Shown here piece by piece: positions 1 to 11,761 of a stretch of 64,000 bases of DNA (within the stretch, counting starts at the first letter, position 1; each line of letters opens with the position of its first letter). The notes beneath the pieces are model-generated. The model was given only the letters and a program-made list of their open reading frames with translations. It did not search any database and had not been told where the DNA came from. Both the position numbers and the translations under genes were made by a program. Location: assembly GCF_002078875.1 (NCBI RefSeq), contig NC_034411.1, positions 55,336,486 to 55,400,485 on the forward strand. Direction: 5' to 3'. The DNA comes from Numida meleagris. Its lineage: Eukaryota > Chordata > Aves > Galliformes > Numididae.

Positions 1-3000
1 TCATCACCTACCTCACTCTGTAAGGACAGTACACTTCATAAAATTCATAAAGAAGTGAATACAACTCTCTGTTGCAATCATGTCATATTTTTTATTTGCA
101 TTCAATGGTAAAAACAATCTAGCTGAGACTTTCAGTGAGTGCTTCACAGTTGCTTAACTTTGGTTTAAGAAGAAGCAATATTGAAATAGACTACTATTTT
201 TTTAACTAAGAGCATTACAACTACTAAAAATCTGGGTAATTTCACATTAAGAAGAAATAACAAAATTCACAAGATTTTCTGCTAAGCAAAAGTAAATGAT
301 TAAATATTAAAATTATTTTATTATGGATTAGCACAAATATCCACCTCTGATGTTCACACAATTTCAGTGGGCAGGAAGGAAATAAACTCTCATAGTGCTT
401 ACCAAAAGTGACCTGGTTAGTCATTTCTCTGTCAGAATTACTGGAGGCAGACTGATATGGTTCTCTGCTAGAGCAGTAATCGCTGCTGAAGGAGTAATGT
501 GTAGTCAGACTGCTTTGCTACTGGGTGAATACCTTTCATGAACCTTGCGTTCAATTCCAAATAGCAGTAACTGCTAGAGGTAGGGATTGAGAACTAAAGC
601 TTATTATTTCTTGAACACTTAAGCAGTTGGTCACTTTCCCTAAAATTAGAAATGGAAGAAATGATCACAATCTGTTTATGGCTTCTTGGAGACAGTGCTA
701 TAATATAAAATAAGTGCATTTCTGTATCAAATTATTGTTCTTGGCTTTTTTTTTTTTTTTTTTTTTAGGTCTTTATATTATATTGCTATACTTCCAAGTT
801 TAATGTTAATGCTGTGGAAAAGTTATACAGCATATTATGTCCAACATTAGATAATCTTAGTTATTTTTAATACTATTATCTTTTTCCTTCTTTTAAATAC
901 TAATTTTGAAATACTGTAAACAATGTTACATTTGAATATCAAGCAAATGAAATGTAGGTCATATCTGCAGAGGTCATGGTAGCTGAAAATCCAAAGTGAT
1001 AACACAATGAACATGAACATAAAATTCAAAAAATGAAAAATGATTATTTGATAAGCAGCTGGTGATTTGTGTAAAAAGCATGATGAGGATGACTAAAAGA
1101 AATATTTTTGCAATATGATGGTCTGGTTTAAAATGAAAAATGTCACTATTTGAAAAAGGAAAATATGCTAAATTTACATGATTAATATTTACTGGGCATT
1201 CTAACATTTCCAAAATGGGATCTAAGTAATTTTGGAGGTTTAAAAAAGTGCAGTTTCCAAGTTAAAGCTGCTGGAGGCATACTGGCAGAATGTTGTGAGG
1301 GTTGTAGTGCTACAGGGTCTTAATTTACCTCACTAGAGAACCAGATTGCACACACTACAATCAGTTTTTGAATTTAGAATTGTATCACCCATCAGAAGAT
1401 ACTGCCACAAATCTACGTTATTACACAACTTTAAAGCATGACATGTTCAGCCCCACATTTAGGAGTTTTCTACAAGCATTCCCATTGCAAACTTATTTTG
1501 AATCTATCAGCCTGCTTATCTACTTACTGACCTCTGCTGTCAGAATCAATGGAAATCAGCTGTTTAGAAATTTCAAAGATTTCTGCTTGGAATCACTACA
1601 GTTACAAATGGTTTAGGTACATTTTTGTAAATGGTCTTAATCCTTCAAAAACTGCATTTGAAAACATTCAGCAGTTCCTAAAGACTGTTTCGTGCCATGT
1701 GGAGCTTAACATACAGCAAGGGTATAATATTAAATCATGAAGTATGACAGCAGTTCTTCACTTCTGCATCTTTGACCGATACCAAGAGATTGGGACAGAT
1801 AGTGATCAATACAATTTCTGTCAAACCACTGTGGGGGAGGACATTTATTTATGTCACTGAAGGTTGACAGTACATCAACATTAATTAGATATTTTTGTTT
1901 CCAGTTTTAATGTAATCTTAGCACCGTATGAAAGACATTATATAGAACTTAAGTTTGTGCAGCTGCATGTGCTGTTCTGTACAAATTGATTAGAAATATG
2001 CAAATAACACAAGGAAACAATCTGCACATTTGCATACAATTTGTATATGAACACAAACTTTGGCTTATGTTTAACACACCCTGCCTCTGGCAGAGGTCAG
2101 GAAGGATATGGTGTTGCAGATAGAGACAGTTTTGGTTTTACAGGCCAGGATGAGACAATAGCTAGGTGCCGCTTGGACAAACCAGGCTCCGTGTGCCTGT
2201 TGGGATGTGTGGCTGGAAGTAAGGTGAGGACATCTGGGCTATGCAGGAGGAGGCTGGATTTGCAGTTGTGTCTGGACAGGACACAACGACGGTAAACAAA
2301 GTATTAAAGGGCTTGAATGGAAGATAGAGACATCTGACTTGAGAAATACTGGTGGGACCACCTGCCTAGCAGTCCCTGAACAAGTGCAAATGTCTGGGGA
2401 AGAACTGAGTCTTTTGAGCTGAACCCCAGCGCAGGGAAACCTGCAGCACTGAGGCCCTGGAGCACTGATGGGCCTGCGAAGAACAATGTCTCACACTTCT
2501 CTCTGCTGCTGCAGCTTTCCAGCTGGCCCTAATCCCTGACCCACCATGAAGACAAACTGCAGGCATATTTCTTCATGACCTGGCTTTTAGGTGGTGCCTA
2601 CATAGCATGGCATGTAAGTGAAAGCTTGGACATTCAACATTTAACACTGCCAGCAGCAATGCTAATCAGTACAGCCCATTTATCAGCCACCAGATTGCAA
2701 TGGCTAAGGGTCACAAGCAGCCAGGTCACACTGAGCTGCTACAGACCCATCACTGCAAGTTTGTAATGTGCTTCAAATGCCTTTCCAACACTGCTGCTGT
2801 GATACTACACAAATACAGATGTTTTTGAGTGAGCGCTCCCTTCAGCAAACTTAGGCCAATCCACAACATTATGCTGTCTTAACAGATGGAACTGCTCTCA
2901 GGTTCAGTCAGTTTAAATAAGTACGCTTATACATGCAAACATGGTTGTAGCAATTTATTCAGTTTGCGCTGTGCACAATGGCTTACATACACAGGATTAC
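1..3000. other. Upstream intergenic sequence
   Basis: AT-rich non-coding sequence 5' of HBS1L. All open frames are short and none resembles a known protein or has plausible splice context. A run of 21 T lies at 746-766. In other vertebrates the gene upstream of HBS1L is MYB and the gap carries distal enhancers; no MYB exon is visible here, and I cannot recognise an enhancer from sequence alone. Confidence 0.6.
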
Positions 3001-3156
3001 ACTTCAAGTCCCAATAGGACACCTGAGGCCAGATGGGCCACCCAGCAGCCCTCCCGCCTGTCGAGCCCCTCCTGCTGTGTGAAGGCGGAGGCCCCGCCAC
3101 GCCACGCTGCCCCCACGCCCACCGATCAGCACGCGCCGCATCTGCCGCTTAGCGCC

Positions 3157-3166
3157 GCGCATGCGC
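3157..3166. promoter_or_regulatory. Palindromic NRF1 binding site
   Basis: A perfect gcgcatgcgc palindrome, the consensus for NRF1, about 145 bp upstream of the HBS1L start codon and 15 bp upstream of an ETS-type element. Binding is inferred from the motif only. Confidence 0.6.
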
Positions 3167-3241
3167 GAAGCCGCGGCGCGGGCGGAAGTGTGCTCGGCGC
3201 GCTTGCGCAGAGGGTTTCTGCGCGACCCGGCGGAGACCAAC

Positions 3242-3253
3242 ATGGCGTCCTAG
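3242..3253 (+). other. Minimal upstream ORF (Met-Ala-Ser-stop)
   Basis: An ATG with A at -3 and G at +4 (strong Kozak context) is followed by two sense codons and TAG. It ends 48 nt before the HBS1L start codon. It overlaps the YY1-like ATGGCG element, so it acts as a uORF only if transcription starts upstream of 3242, which the sequence does not prove. Confidence 0.4.
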
Positions 3254-3301
3254 GCCCACCGTCCTCAGCGTCAGCGGGCGAGCGACGCGGCCGTCGCCAT
3301 C

Positions 3302-3344
3302 ATGTCCCGGCACAGGAACGTCCGAGGCTACAACTACGACGAAG
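3302..3344 (+). CDS. HBS1L: HBS1L exon 1, coding part
   Basis: Encodes 14 residues beginning MSRHRNVRGYNYDE, matching the conserved vertebrate N-terminus, which starts MAR in human. The start ATG has A at -3. The donor is gaag|gtagtg in phase 1, leaving a G that completes an Asp codon with exon 2. The 5' UTR is presumably within about 3190-3301. Confidence 0.95.
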
Positions 3345-6048
3345 GTAGTGGCGTGCAGGAGCCGGCGGCTGTGTCCGACGCCATTCCAGCCTCGGGCCTG
3401 CCAACCACCCGTCCCTTCGCGCAGTCCCGGCCCGCAGCCCTTTCCCGGCGGGCCCCTGAGGAGCCCTCGAGGCGAGGGTGCGGGGGATCGCCGGACCGGT
3501 GGGAGGGGAAAAGCAGCTCGCTCCGTTCCCCTCCCCTCCGCGGGGGTTGGACGAGGCGCCCTGGGAGGCCTCGCCCCGCTCCCCCCGGCCCCCCCGCCGC
3601 TTCCCGCCCGTGGCCGCGCTGCCACCCGCCGCCGACGTGCTGCCTCGTGGTCAGTGGGAAAACGCGGCCGTGGCAAGCCGAGCTCCGCGGGGTTTGCTGC
3701 CTGGCCCGGGGCTGCTGAGGCTGAACGCCTTTCAAAGCCGTAGGAGTTGCTTAAAGTCAGTATCGGTGTGACTGAGCCTCTCTTCAGTTTTCTGAGAGTT
3801 TGTGGGCCTAGTCTCAGTGCAGCAAATTGTTACTGATATAGTGTGGATAAGAGACAACATCTATAGAGCAACAGCGCTTCTGTGTAGGAGAGACATAATT
3901 TTGGAAGATAGAGTTGAGCATTTAAGGAAGAATCAGATATTTCTGTTATATTGTACTGAAGTTTACACGGAGTGAATGAGATCTCATGTAAGAACTTGGC
4001 TCGTGCTTACAGTAGAGTGGCTTTCTTTGTGTCCTGTCCCATTAATACAGGCAAACTGTCCTTTGTCCCCTTTTGCTCAAGGGTTTTATTTGTGTTGGCT
4101 TGCATTGTGAAAAAATGGGCACACTTCCACTTTATACTGGTATTTTAGATAACACTTTAGTATGGAAGCAGCTGTTTTGTTGTCTAACTTTGTCAAGTAC
4201 AAAAAAGTGCAGGAAATATTTCTCTCTGTCTCTTCTCTTGCTGTTGAGTGGACAGATGCAAAGTTCAAAGGTTGGGTTTTGTGCCATGATTTTGGAATTT
4301 TGAGAGAAATCATTTATGATTAATCTGTTACCTTTGTGTGGTCTGCCTTGCTCTTCTGCTAGTGCAAGCGTGCCTAATAGAAGCCAAACCTTAGACTGAG
4401 TTGGGAATTTTTGTGCTGAATTTTTTCAGCCTCTGTAGGCATTTACTTTATCAAAGATTGGCTGTAATGTTGGTCTTAACTGGACCTCTGTCCTCTGTGT
4501 AAGCGGGTGTCCAACCTGTAGAACTCACTTCAGTGCTTGTACGTGGATCAGGAATTCTTTTAACTGAGATTGCTGAGATGCACTGTAAATTGATGTAACT
4601 GTATGAGGCCTGTGTTGCCATTGCTACTCTGAAACTCTGCTGCTGCATTACACATCAGATTTAATTATAGGTATGTATATGTGTGGTCTGTATACTTACG
4701 TCATATATTACTTATGTAGTCTCGTTTAATCTTGCTGTGTTACTTAGAATACGTGTATCTATATGGCTTTGTTAGGCCCAGTTATTGCTCTTCTATAATA
4801 AATATCTGCAGTATTTTTGGTCTCTTTTCGTAGGAAGGCTTCTGAGCCCTGAGGAAGGATTTTCAGCCTTCATGTAACTGTATTCTATTTCTGAGCTCTT
4901 CTTGAGGTAGCACATTCAGAACTGAATGAATTCAGAACTCAAATTCTGAACTGAAATCTGCTGAATTCCAGCAGAGAGTATGTTGGCAAGGTAGCTGTTG
5001 ATGCTGTGGAATGTTTCTGTGGTTTCTAGACTGTTCTCTATCCAGTTTTAAAAAAATATTTTATGGGAAATGCAAGGTAAACTGACATTGATTCTTCCTA
5101 TTTTGTGTTGAGAGATAAATGAACCTTTCATACCTCAAACAATCCTGTTCCTTTTTTGGATGGATGCAGTGTTTGTAATATTCCATTTCTGCGGCCTTTA
5201 AGTTGGTATCAGAGTACTGAATTTCTGTTTAGCTGCTAGCTGCCTTTTCCTCTTGCCCTTTAAAAAAGCAACAAACAGTATTTGTGAATTTGTCAAGCAT
5301 ACGCAATAAGTCTTCAAAAATACTTCATTATGCTTTTATGTATTTCATTACTCTTGGTGAAAAGTGCAAGATTTATATAATACTGGGATATACGTATATT
5401 TTATATTGAGAATAATTTCGTTTCTAATTATGTTTCCTGGTGATTGATTCTTGATATGGTTTTTAAAAATTTTAATTGGTAAAGTCTGTGGCTATCTTTG
5501 AGTAACAGGATAGGATTCTTGCTTTTTGGCTGAAACTGCTTCAACCTGCAGTTGAAGGAAATTGTGAATTGCGCTTTTGCCTTGCTGAACTTGAGTTGAA
5601 AGGTGGATGGGTAAACATGAGGATAGACCAGAGAAAAGAAAGCTGAGAAATAGGTAAGTATAGAGTAGAAATCCCAATCTGAGCTACAGGAGTAAGGATT
5701 GTCATAGAACAGTCTGTGGTCAAGGCTATCAAGAGGTCAAGCAGAAATATCAAGAGAAGCGCTAGGGGTAAAAGTTGGTAGAACTGAAGGAAGTTGAATT
5801 TAGATGGTGAGGGCGACTCTTAAAAATTTTTCTGCTGAGGAATAAAGTTCTGTATTATTTTAACATTTAACAATAGAACATCTTACCTTATTGTACTATC
5901 GTACAATAAGTTCTATCGTAACTTATTGTACTTCTGGAATACTGGAGTTGCATAATATCTTAATACCTTGCAAAATAACTGTCCTTTGAATGATGTTATG
6001 ATTCTACATAAAAATTGTGCGGACTGATCTTTTTCTTTTACTTCATAG
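3345..6048 (+). other. HBS1L intron 1
   Basis: GT-AG intron of 2.7 kb. Its first 400 bp belong to the CpG island; the rest is AT-rich. A 10-bp inverted repeat with a 4-nt loop lies at 5887-5910. I see no recognisable mobile element or RNA gene. Confidence 0.85.
5887..5931. repeat. Perfect hairpin with a third arm copy
   Basis: Left arm cttattgtac (5887-5896), loop tatc, right arm gtacaataag (5901-5910), followed by another copy of the left arm at 5922-5931. The RNA could fold as either of two mutually exclusive stems. No function is assigned. Confidence 0.7.
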
Positions 6049-6114
6049 ATTTTGAAGATGATGATGTGTATGGCCAGTCAGTAGAAGATGATTATTGCAT
6101 TTCTCCTTCTACAG
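6049..6114 (+). CDS. HBS1L: HBS1L exon 2
   Basis: 66 nt, phase 1 to phase 1. Encodes the acidic stretch [20 protein letters not shown] plus ST, conserved in vertebrate HBS1L. Acceptor cttcatag, donor acag|gttagt. It is common to both isoforms. Confidence 0.96.
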
Positions 6115-7817
6115 GTTAGTTCAAATAATTACGTACAAACACGGTTAATGTGTTCAGTCGTGCCAACTACGTTACTTTGCTTGATATAAATATCTGATTT
6201 ATGGATATATGTTGATGGTGTTAAAATGTTTGCTGTCTTTAAAAAAGTATTAGTAGGATCCATCTGTGTGCAGCAGTTGTGATTCTGCGTCTGGTATTTG
6301 GTATCTTTTACACAACTTTGAAGGTACGTGGGGTAAGGAGTCTTTGTGGGATGTGCCATGGGTCCTTGCTTGCATCTGTTCTCATGCAAGTTGATGTGAA
6401 GCTAATAAACTTCTGATTACTTGGAACATGGCAAAATATGTGCAAAAATAGTGATGCTGTGTGCTCAGGTGAGACGTGATTGGAGTGGCTCGGCCTAGCT
6501 GCGTTCAACTTAGCTGTAAAACTGCTAGATTATACTAACCACATGAATGTCTGAAAGGTGATTAATTCAGGGTTTGCCTGGATTTGGTGGCAGTGTTTTT
6601 AGAGCCAAATAGACCCTAAAAATAGTATAGCTGATGTTGTTCTGGAGCTGTGCTACTGCAGATGACTTGTCTGGTTCTAAATCCTTGGTGTCTGTGATGT
6701 ACTCTGTGACCTCTGGCCACAGGTAGTTGAGTTAATTGGATCTTTAAAAGTCTGTTTCTCTGTCATCCTGTTCTTTTTAGATAAGCTAATCTAGGTATGT
6801 ATTTTTACTAATTGCAGTCATACTCTGATTTAAAAGGCCTCACACTGAATTTCTAAGTTTAATTGCTAGACTTTTCTCGAAGTTTTCTAAGGGATAAGGT
6901 AGCTTTTTATGTGGTGATGAAAACTTACGTATACTTTAAAAATAAATACAAAGTGTTAAATTACAGAACTAATTCTCATGTTGGTGCACAGTAATTTTCT
7001 TGATTCTGTGTCGTTCTTCGTATACAAAATAGACTTAGATCACATAGTAGTCTTTGAATATTAATAGTGGCTTCAGTTATGGCAATTGAATATGGAATAT
7101 ATGCATTTAGGAAACACTTGCTAAGATGATACTCCTGGATATTGCATGTGGTTTTAGTAAGCATTTCAGAGCTGCAGGCAATATTGAATTTGTGAGGACG
7201 TTAAAAGCACAAGGGCATCAATTCGTGTTACGTTTTGTATGTTTCTGAGAGCATGTAATGAGATTGTTCAGCAACAAGTGTTACCTATATATCTGTTAAT
7301 GTGTTGTTAAACCGTAATGGAATGGTGCACTTGTTTCAAGTCTGCTGTGAATATACATTTTAACTAATGACTTGTATTCCCAGTGAAGTTCCAGGAAGAA
7401 AAGAACATGTTCCTCTGAGTTGATAGTGTGACAGTGCAGTCCTATACAAGCAGTATTTATTTATTTGTGTGCTATTGTTTATTTGTGTTACTATTATTGT
7501 GTGCTATTATTATTTGTGTTACTGAAGTTTAAAAGAAAAAAAGTGTGGAATAAGATTATATCGACATGAAGCCATACGGAGGTAATTCAGTATAGAAAGT
7601 AACTATTTTTCAGACCTGGAATATCTTTTTCTGTTTGAGTATTGAACTTGTAAAATACTTACATTACATGGACAGATACAAGGATATTTCCCAACCTGTC
7701 TTTTTGCTGTGGTGAAAACGGTTCAGCATCCTAGATCTTTTTTCTTGTAGTTTTTGTTTTTAAAGGAGGAAGTAATACGTGATTTTTTTTTAATACTTCA
7801 ATTTTTACCTAATGTAG
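6115..7817 (+). other. HBS1L intron 2
   Basis: 1.7 kb, AT-rich. Contains an imperfect direct repeat of about 25 bp at 7467-7523 and otherwise nothing recognisable. Confidence 0.85.
7467..7523. repeat. Imperfect direct repeat, two ~25-bp units
   Basis: The unit gtgtgctattgtttatttg... (7467-7492) recurs with one small deletion at 7499-7523 inside T/A-rich sequence in intron 2. It looks like replication slippage. Confidence 0.6.
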
Positions 7818-7955
7818 CAGCTCAGTTTATCTACTCAAGACGAGACAAACCAGCAGCGTTTGCTGAGCCATTGGAAGAGGAATATGATTATGAGGATACA
7901 GAAGATACTGCTGGTTATTGTACGTCCAATCATCAGCTGACTGAAGTTGATAGAG
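7818..7955 (+). CDS. HBS1L: HBS1L exon 3
   Basis: 138 nt, phase 1 to phase 1. Starts after aatgtag and ends agag|gtaatg. It encodes AAQFIYSRRDKP, identical to the human start of this segment, then a less conserved acidic region (EEEYDYEDTEDT) up to residue 82. Present in both isoforms. Confidence 0.96.
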
Positions 7956-10886
7956 GTAATGTTAGAAAAATAATAATCAGACCTATGTCTTATCATAGAC
8001 TTACTAAATAGTCTAAACTCAGTGTTACATGACTAAGTTTCTGCTTGCTATTTTGAAATCTTGTTTTAGAACAGCGTGCTTCATGATCAGTAACATCGAT
8101 GGTGGTTCTTTGGGCTTGTAACTACTTTTTGTATATTACTTGTATGTTGCTTGCTGACATTGAAATTTACTTTTGTCGTGGTTTCAAGCACGACAGCGCG
8201 TGGGGGCCCCTTTCTCCCCTTTCGGAGAGAAGGACAGAAGAACAACCCAATTAAGATAGGGAGAGATAACAAATTTACTACAAATGGTAAAAGGATATAA
8301 GATAATAATAAGAAAGTAGATTTACAATTAATAACTCATATGGGAGAGAGAGGAAGGCCAGAACTGTGCTGCTGCTCACTGTGCTTCTGGAACCAAGAAG
8401 AAGCCCTCTCCTCCGTCACCTGGAATTGGAGATCATGTGGAGGCTCTTGGGAAATGTAGTACATCTTAGTGTATCTTCCTCTTGGAGAGTCAGAACTCAC
8501 GTGAGACTGCTAGACAAAACCAGGAAGTACAGCTCCCAGTGCACTGTGCCTCTGCACCCAACAGCCTGTTGCATGATGTCATGGTATGGAACAGTGGTAT
8601 AACCAGGACAACTTTCTTACTGGAAATAATTAGATTTGAGATGAAATATAAACAAAAGAACAACTGTACTGTTTCAGACCAAGGATCTGTGTAGCTTAGT
8701 GTCTTGACTCCACAAATGGGTCAAGGGGAGAACATGAGAAAGAGTATTTGTACATAGAATGGTCTTTTGCTTATATTGCATTCTGAATTATGGCAGGTAG
8801 TAGTATTTGAGAGGTGTGAAGTGATCCGTTTCCTTGAAACAATGTCATTAGATACCTATATCCTCTACGGTTTTATCAAATGCTATTTTGAATCCACTGG
8901 TCTTTGATTTCCACTCAATCCTGCAGCTGTGAGTTCCAAGCCCAGTTCCATACTGAATGGTGGGGGAAAGAATACTTGCTTTTGTTTTTCAAACTTATTA
9001 GGTAATAGCTTAATTGAATGTTCCGTGAAAAAGATTTACAAGTCTGTTTCCTAAATATCAGTAGCTAACTTTTTGTTTGTAACTGTTTTGGAATATTGAG
9101 AGTTACTTTTATATTAGTAGGTGCAATGTGTATTGATGAATGAATAGGAAATAACATGTATAAATGAAATCTGGTATTAAAAACGTACATTGCAGAAAAA
9201 TCCTGGAACAGTAGACAAATCTAGATTTAATATCAGTTGAATTTGTAGGATCTATAATAATGCATAGACATGGGTAAATATGATAAGTCAGGGGTATAAT
9301 ACACTTTGCAGCAGGAAGTGGTGCTGTAGAAGGTAATCGGAAAGAGTAGGTCTATAGGTGCAGATCATCTAGACAGTGAAAAGGTCCATCAGTTATTAAG
9401 AGGCAATATTGGAAGAAGGAGGAAACTCATCCTGGACTTAAAGGAAAAAAAATGGAAAGGAAAACTAGAAATAACCATTTCTGCTGTGAAAGCAGCAGTG
9501 TTTTCATAAGACCTGTTTTATTTTAGTATTGTCATAGAGCACTTGGAAAAGTGTGAGAGTGTGGGCCATTAATACAAGAGTATTGATTGTAATCAAGCTA
9601 GCTGCAGAGAACTGGAGATTATTCATCCTGAACATCAGGTAATAAAATGTTCAACCCACACATTGTCCAGGGCTCTACCAGTCCTTGTTCTGCATCTGAT
9701 TTAAGTAAACTTGTGTAAACTGGAGTTCTGCTGTATCGGAGTTGCATAGCAGAGTTCTTTCAGTGTTGCCATCTTTGAGGGGTTGTTCACATAAAGAATT
9801 TGCAATTTTCTTACAGTTTTAAGTCTTCCTGAAACAGAAAGAAACAGTGATATTCAATATATTCTTCTGTTCTGTTAGGTTTGTGTCTTTGTGATCAGCA
9901 CACTACTTCCAGTGAAACGGCAACCTGGTTTTTTTGTTTCTAGATAGGTGGGATGTCAAGACTTAAGGAATTAATCTTACTGAAGATTTATATTGGCTGG
10001 CAGTTTTACAGGCTACTTTAACTTGAGGAAATTTGCTTGCTAAACTGTAAAAATCTTTATTTAAAAAAAAGAGAAATATGGGTGAGAGTGATGATAACTG
10101 TGTCATTAGACTTAAATTGAAAAGTGAAAGATGTTTGAGGAAAAACCACCTTTTTTTTCTAAACTATTGTGAGTATCTCTTTAGTGTAATTTTTCTTTCA
10201 TTGTGAACTATGCTCAAATCCTGACAAGTGAAAATAACTTCTGTATATTTTCTAACTTTAGGATTTGATTTTTTAAGTTTTCTTTTTTCTGTACATTCTG
10301 TAGTGTTTTTCACAGGAGTGTAGGAATATGTTATAAATAGAATGGATTTTATGAACCAAAAAATATTTTACGATTTTAGAAGAGATAGTTTGAAAGCTGC
10401 TGCATTCATTCAGAGTTGCTAGTATTTAGACTTTTTCAACTTCTAGGTCCTGAGGGCCCCAAAAATGCTGCTTTACTTTTGATACAAGTTATAGCTCCTG
10501 TAAACGCTTAACACAGAAACCCATTTAACAGCATATTTTAACTTACTAAACAATTTTGAGTAATTTTAAGGTGATTACTTTTATTTCTTCTCTGCAGTTA
10601 GTTTTATAACATCGAAGTATTATGATGTTGAGACTTTGTAGACTAATAAATACATAGTAGTCAGTGATGGGTTCCTTGTTGCAATATTTGAAATGAATCA
10701 GATATTCTCCAGGGTTTCGGGGATAAAATTTTATTATGAAAAGAAATAAGACTAAAATTAATTTATGAAGGTTTTATCTGTTACCGTGATATTTCACTCC
10801 TGTTTTTGTTAATTAGATGTGTGGTGTTTGTAGTTAGCCTGATTTATGTTTTGTGTCAGTTTGTAACAGTAATTTGTTTTTTGTAG
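7956..10886 (+). other. HBS1L intron 3
   Basis: 2.9 kb intron containing a complete solo LTR at 8174-8610. The remainder is AT-rich without other recognisable elements. Confidence 0.85.
8169..8615. mobile_element. Solo endogenous-retroviral LTR with 5-bp target duplication
   Basis: A 437-bp block (8174-8610) begins TGTCGTGG and ends CCAGGACA, giving the retroviral TG...CA ends within an inverted TGTC/GACA pair. It is flanked by a perfect direct repeat ACTTT at 8169-8173 and 8611-8615, the target-site duplication. No internal gag, pol or env sequence is present, so it is a recombination-derived solo LTR. The 5-bp duplication and general look fit the ERVL-like avian class; family and orientation cannot be fixed without a repeat library. 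Confidence 0.85.
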
Positions 10887-11081
10887 CTCGTCTTAGTTCA
10901 TGCCTTGATCAAATGAGAGAAGTTTTGGCAGAGTCTGTACCAGAGCAAGCGATGGTGCAAGCAGTACTGGATAGTAAATTTGATGTACAGAAGGCTTTGG
11001 ATCTTGTGCTTTCACAAGGCAGTAAGCAAAATGTGAAGAGCAAGGATGAGGATGCTATGATTGTAAGAAAGACGACAAAAG
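10887..11081 (+). CDS. HBS1L: HBS1L exon 4 (UBA-like HBS1_N domain)
   Basis: 195 nt, phase 1 to phase 1, residues 83-147. The segment from ARLSSCLDQMREVLAESVP to FDVQKALDLVL is the helical UBA-like HBS1_N domain that lies near the mRNA entry of the ribosome in the long form. This exon is the branch point: its trailing G joins TA at 11762 (Val, short form) or GA at 40624 (Gly, long form). Donor aaag|gtatgc. Reading on into the intron would stop after 11 more codons. Confidence 0.96.
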
Positions 11082-11761
11082 GTATGCTACTATTTAATTA
11101 TTTGGATTCGGGATGATTCACTTCCATGTACAGTTTAATTTTGACTTCACTGGCTATGAAGATGATTATTATTGTTAGTAATTTATTGGAAATCTGAAAG
11201 AGACCAGCTGCTATTTCTTCTGAAAATGTTTAAAGGAAGCAGTATGTTTCACTCATGTAATTGTCAGCTTAAATTCAGGCTGTAAGCAGCCATCTGCATT
11301 TCATAGTAAATTTCTGTGTTTTAATGTACAACTTAGGACATATTTTCATTAAGTTGTACTTTCAGTCTTTGTTGCAAACTGACATTCCACAGTTTCTTCC
11401 TTTTTTTTTTGTATCATTTGTACAGTAACTTTCTTGTTTTGATTTAAACTTGAATCTCCAAAGTCCTTACTGGCATTTCTTTGCTGAATTGTAAAGTTGT
11501 GTAGGTATTTCAGTAGATAACCATAATTTAATTTAGTTGTAGAACTGCAGATACCTTTGTGTAACACTTTGTAATTAAATGCCTTTTCATGTTTCTTCTT
11601 GATTTTTTTTTTTTGATGCTGCTCTCTACTTAAAAAAAAAAAAAAATGGATTCATCGTTGTGGCTGTACTTCCATCTGAAAATTTTTGGCTATTGTAAGG
11701 TAAGGAGACTTTCTTTGTTTTCCAGAATTACTTGCTAATAAAAACTGTTTCTCTTGTGCAG
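11082..11761 (+). other. Intron between exon 4 and the alternative terminal exon
   Basis: A 680-bp intron ending in a pyrimidine-rich acceptor, ctcttgtgcag. It includes T- and A-homopolymer tracts near 11400-11410 and 11631-11646. No gene seen. Confidence 0.85.

Larger units (their letters stand above)
3030..3730 (+). promoter_or_regulatory. HBS1L: CpG-island promoter of HBS1L
   Basis: A sharp switch from AT-rich DNA to dense CG dinucleotides covers the 5' flank, the first coding exon and the start of intron 1. It contains a palindromic NRF1 site (gcgcatgcgc, 3157-3166), an ETS-type gcggaagtg (3182-3190), a second NRF1-like tgcgca (3204-3209) and a YY1-like acatggcgtc (3240-3249). No TATA box is seen. 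This arrangement is typical of TATA-less housekeeping promoters. The transcription start probably lies near 3190-3240, which is inference from motif positions. Confidence 0.8.

Noticed and set aside
1..3000. Possible MYB exons or a distal alternative first exon of HBS1L
   Set aside because: No Myb repeat sequence and no exon-like open segment with a donor in phase could be identified.
2941..3348. A + strand frame running across the HBS1L start in a different frame
   Set aside because: It begins well upstream of the likely transcription start and reads exon 1 in the wrong frame; composition artefact.
3004..3743. Several long overlapping open frames on both strands (up to 175 codons) around the first exon
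   Set aside because: They arise from CpG-island composition, which is poor in stop codons, give Arg/Pro/Gly-rich translations, overlap each other and lack family resemblance. Only the frame at 3302 matches a known protein.
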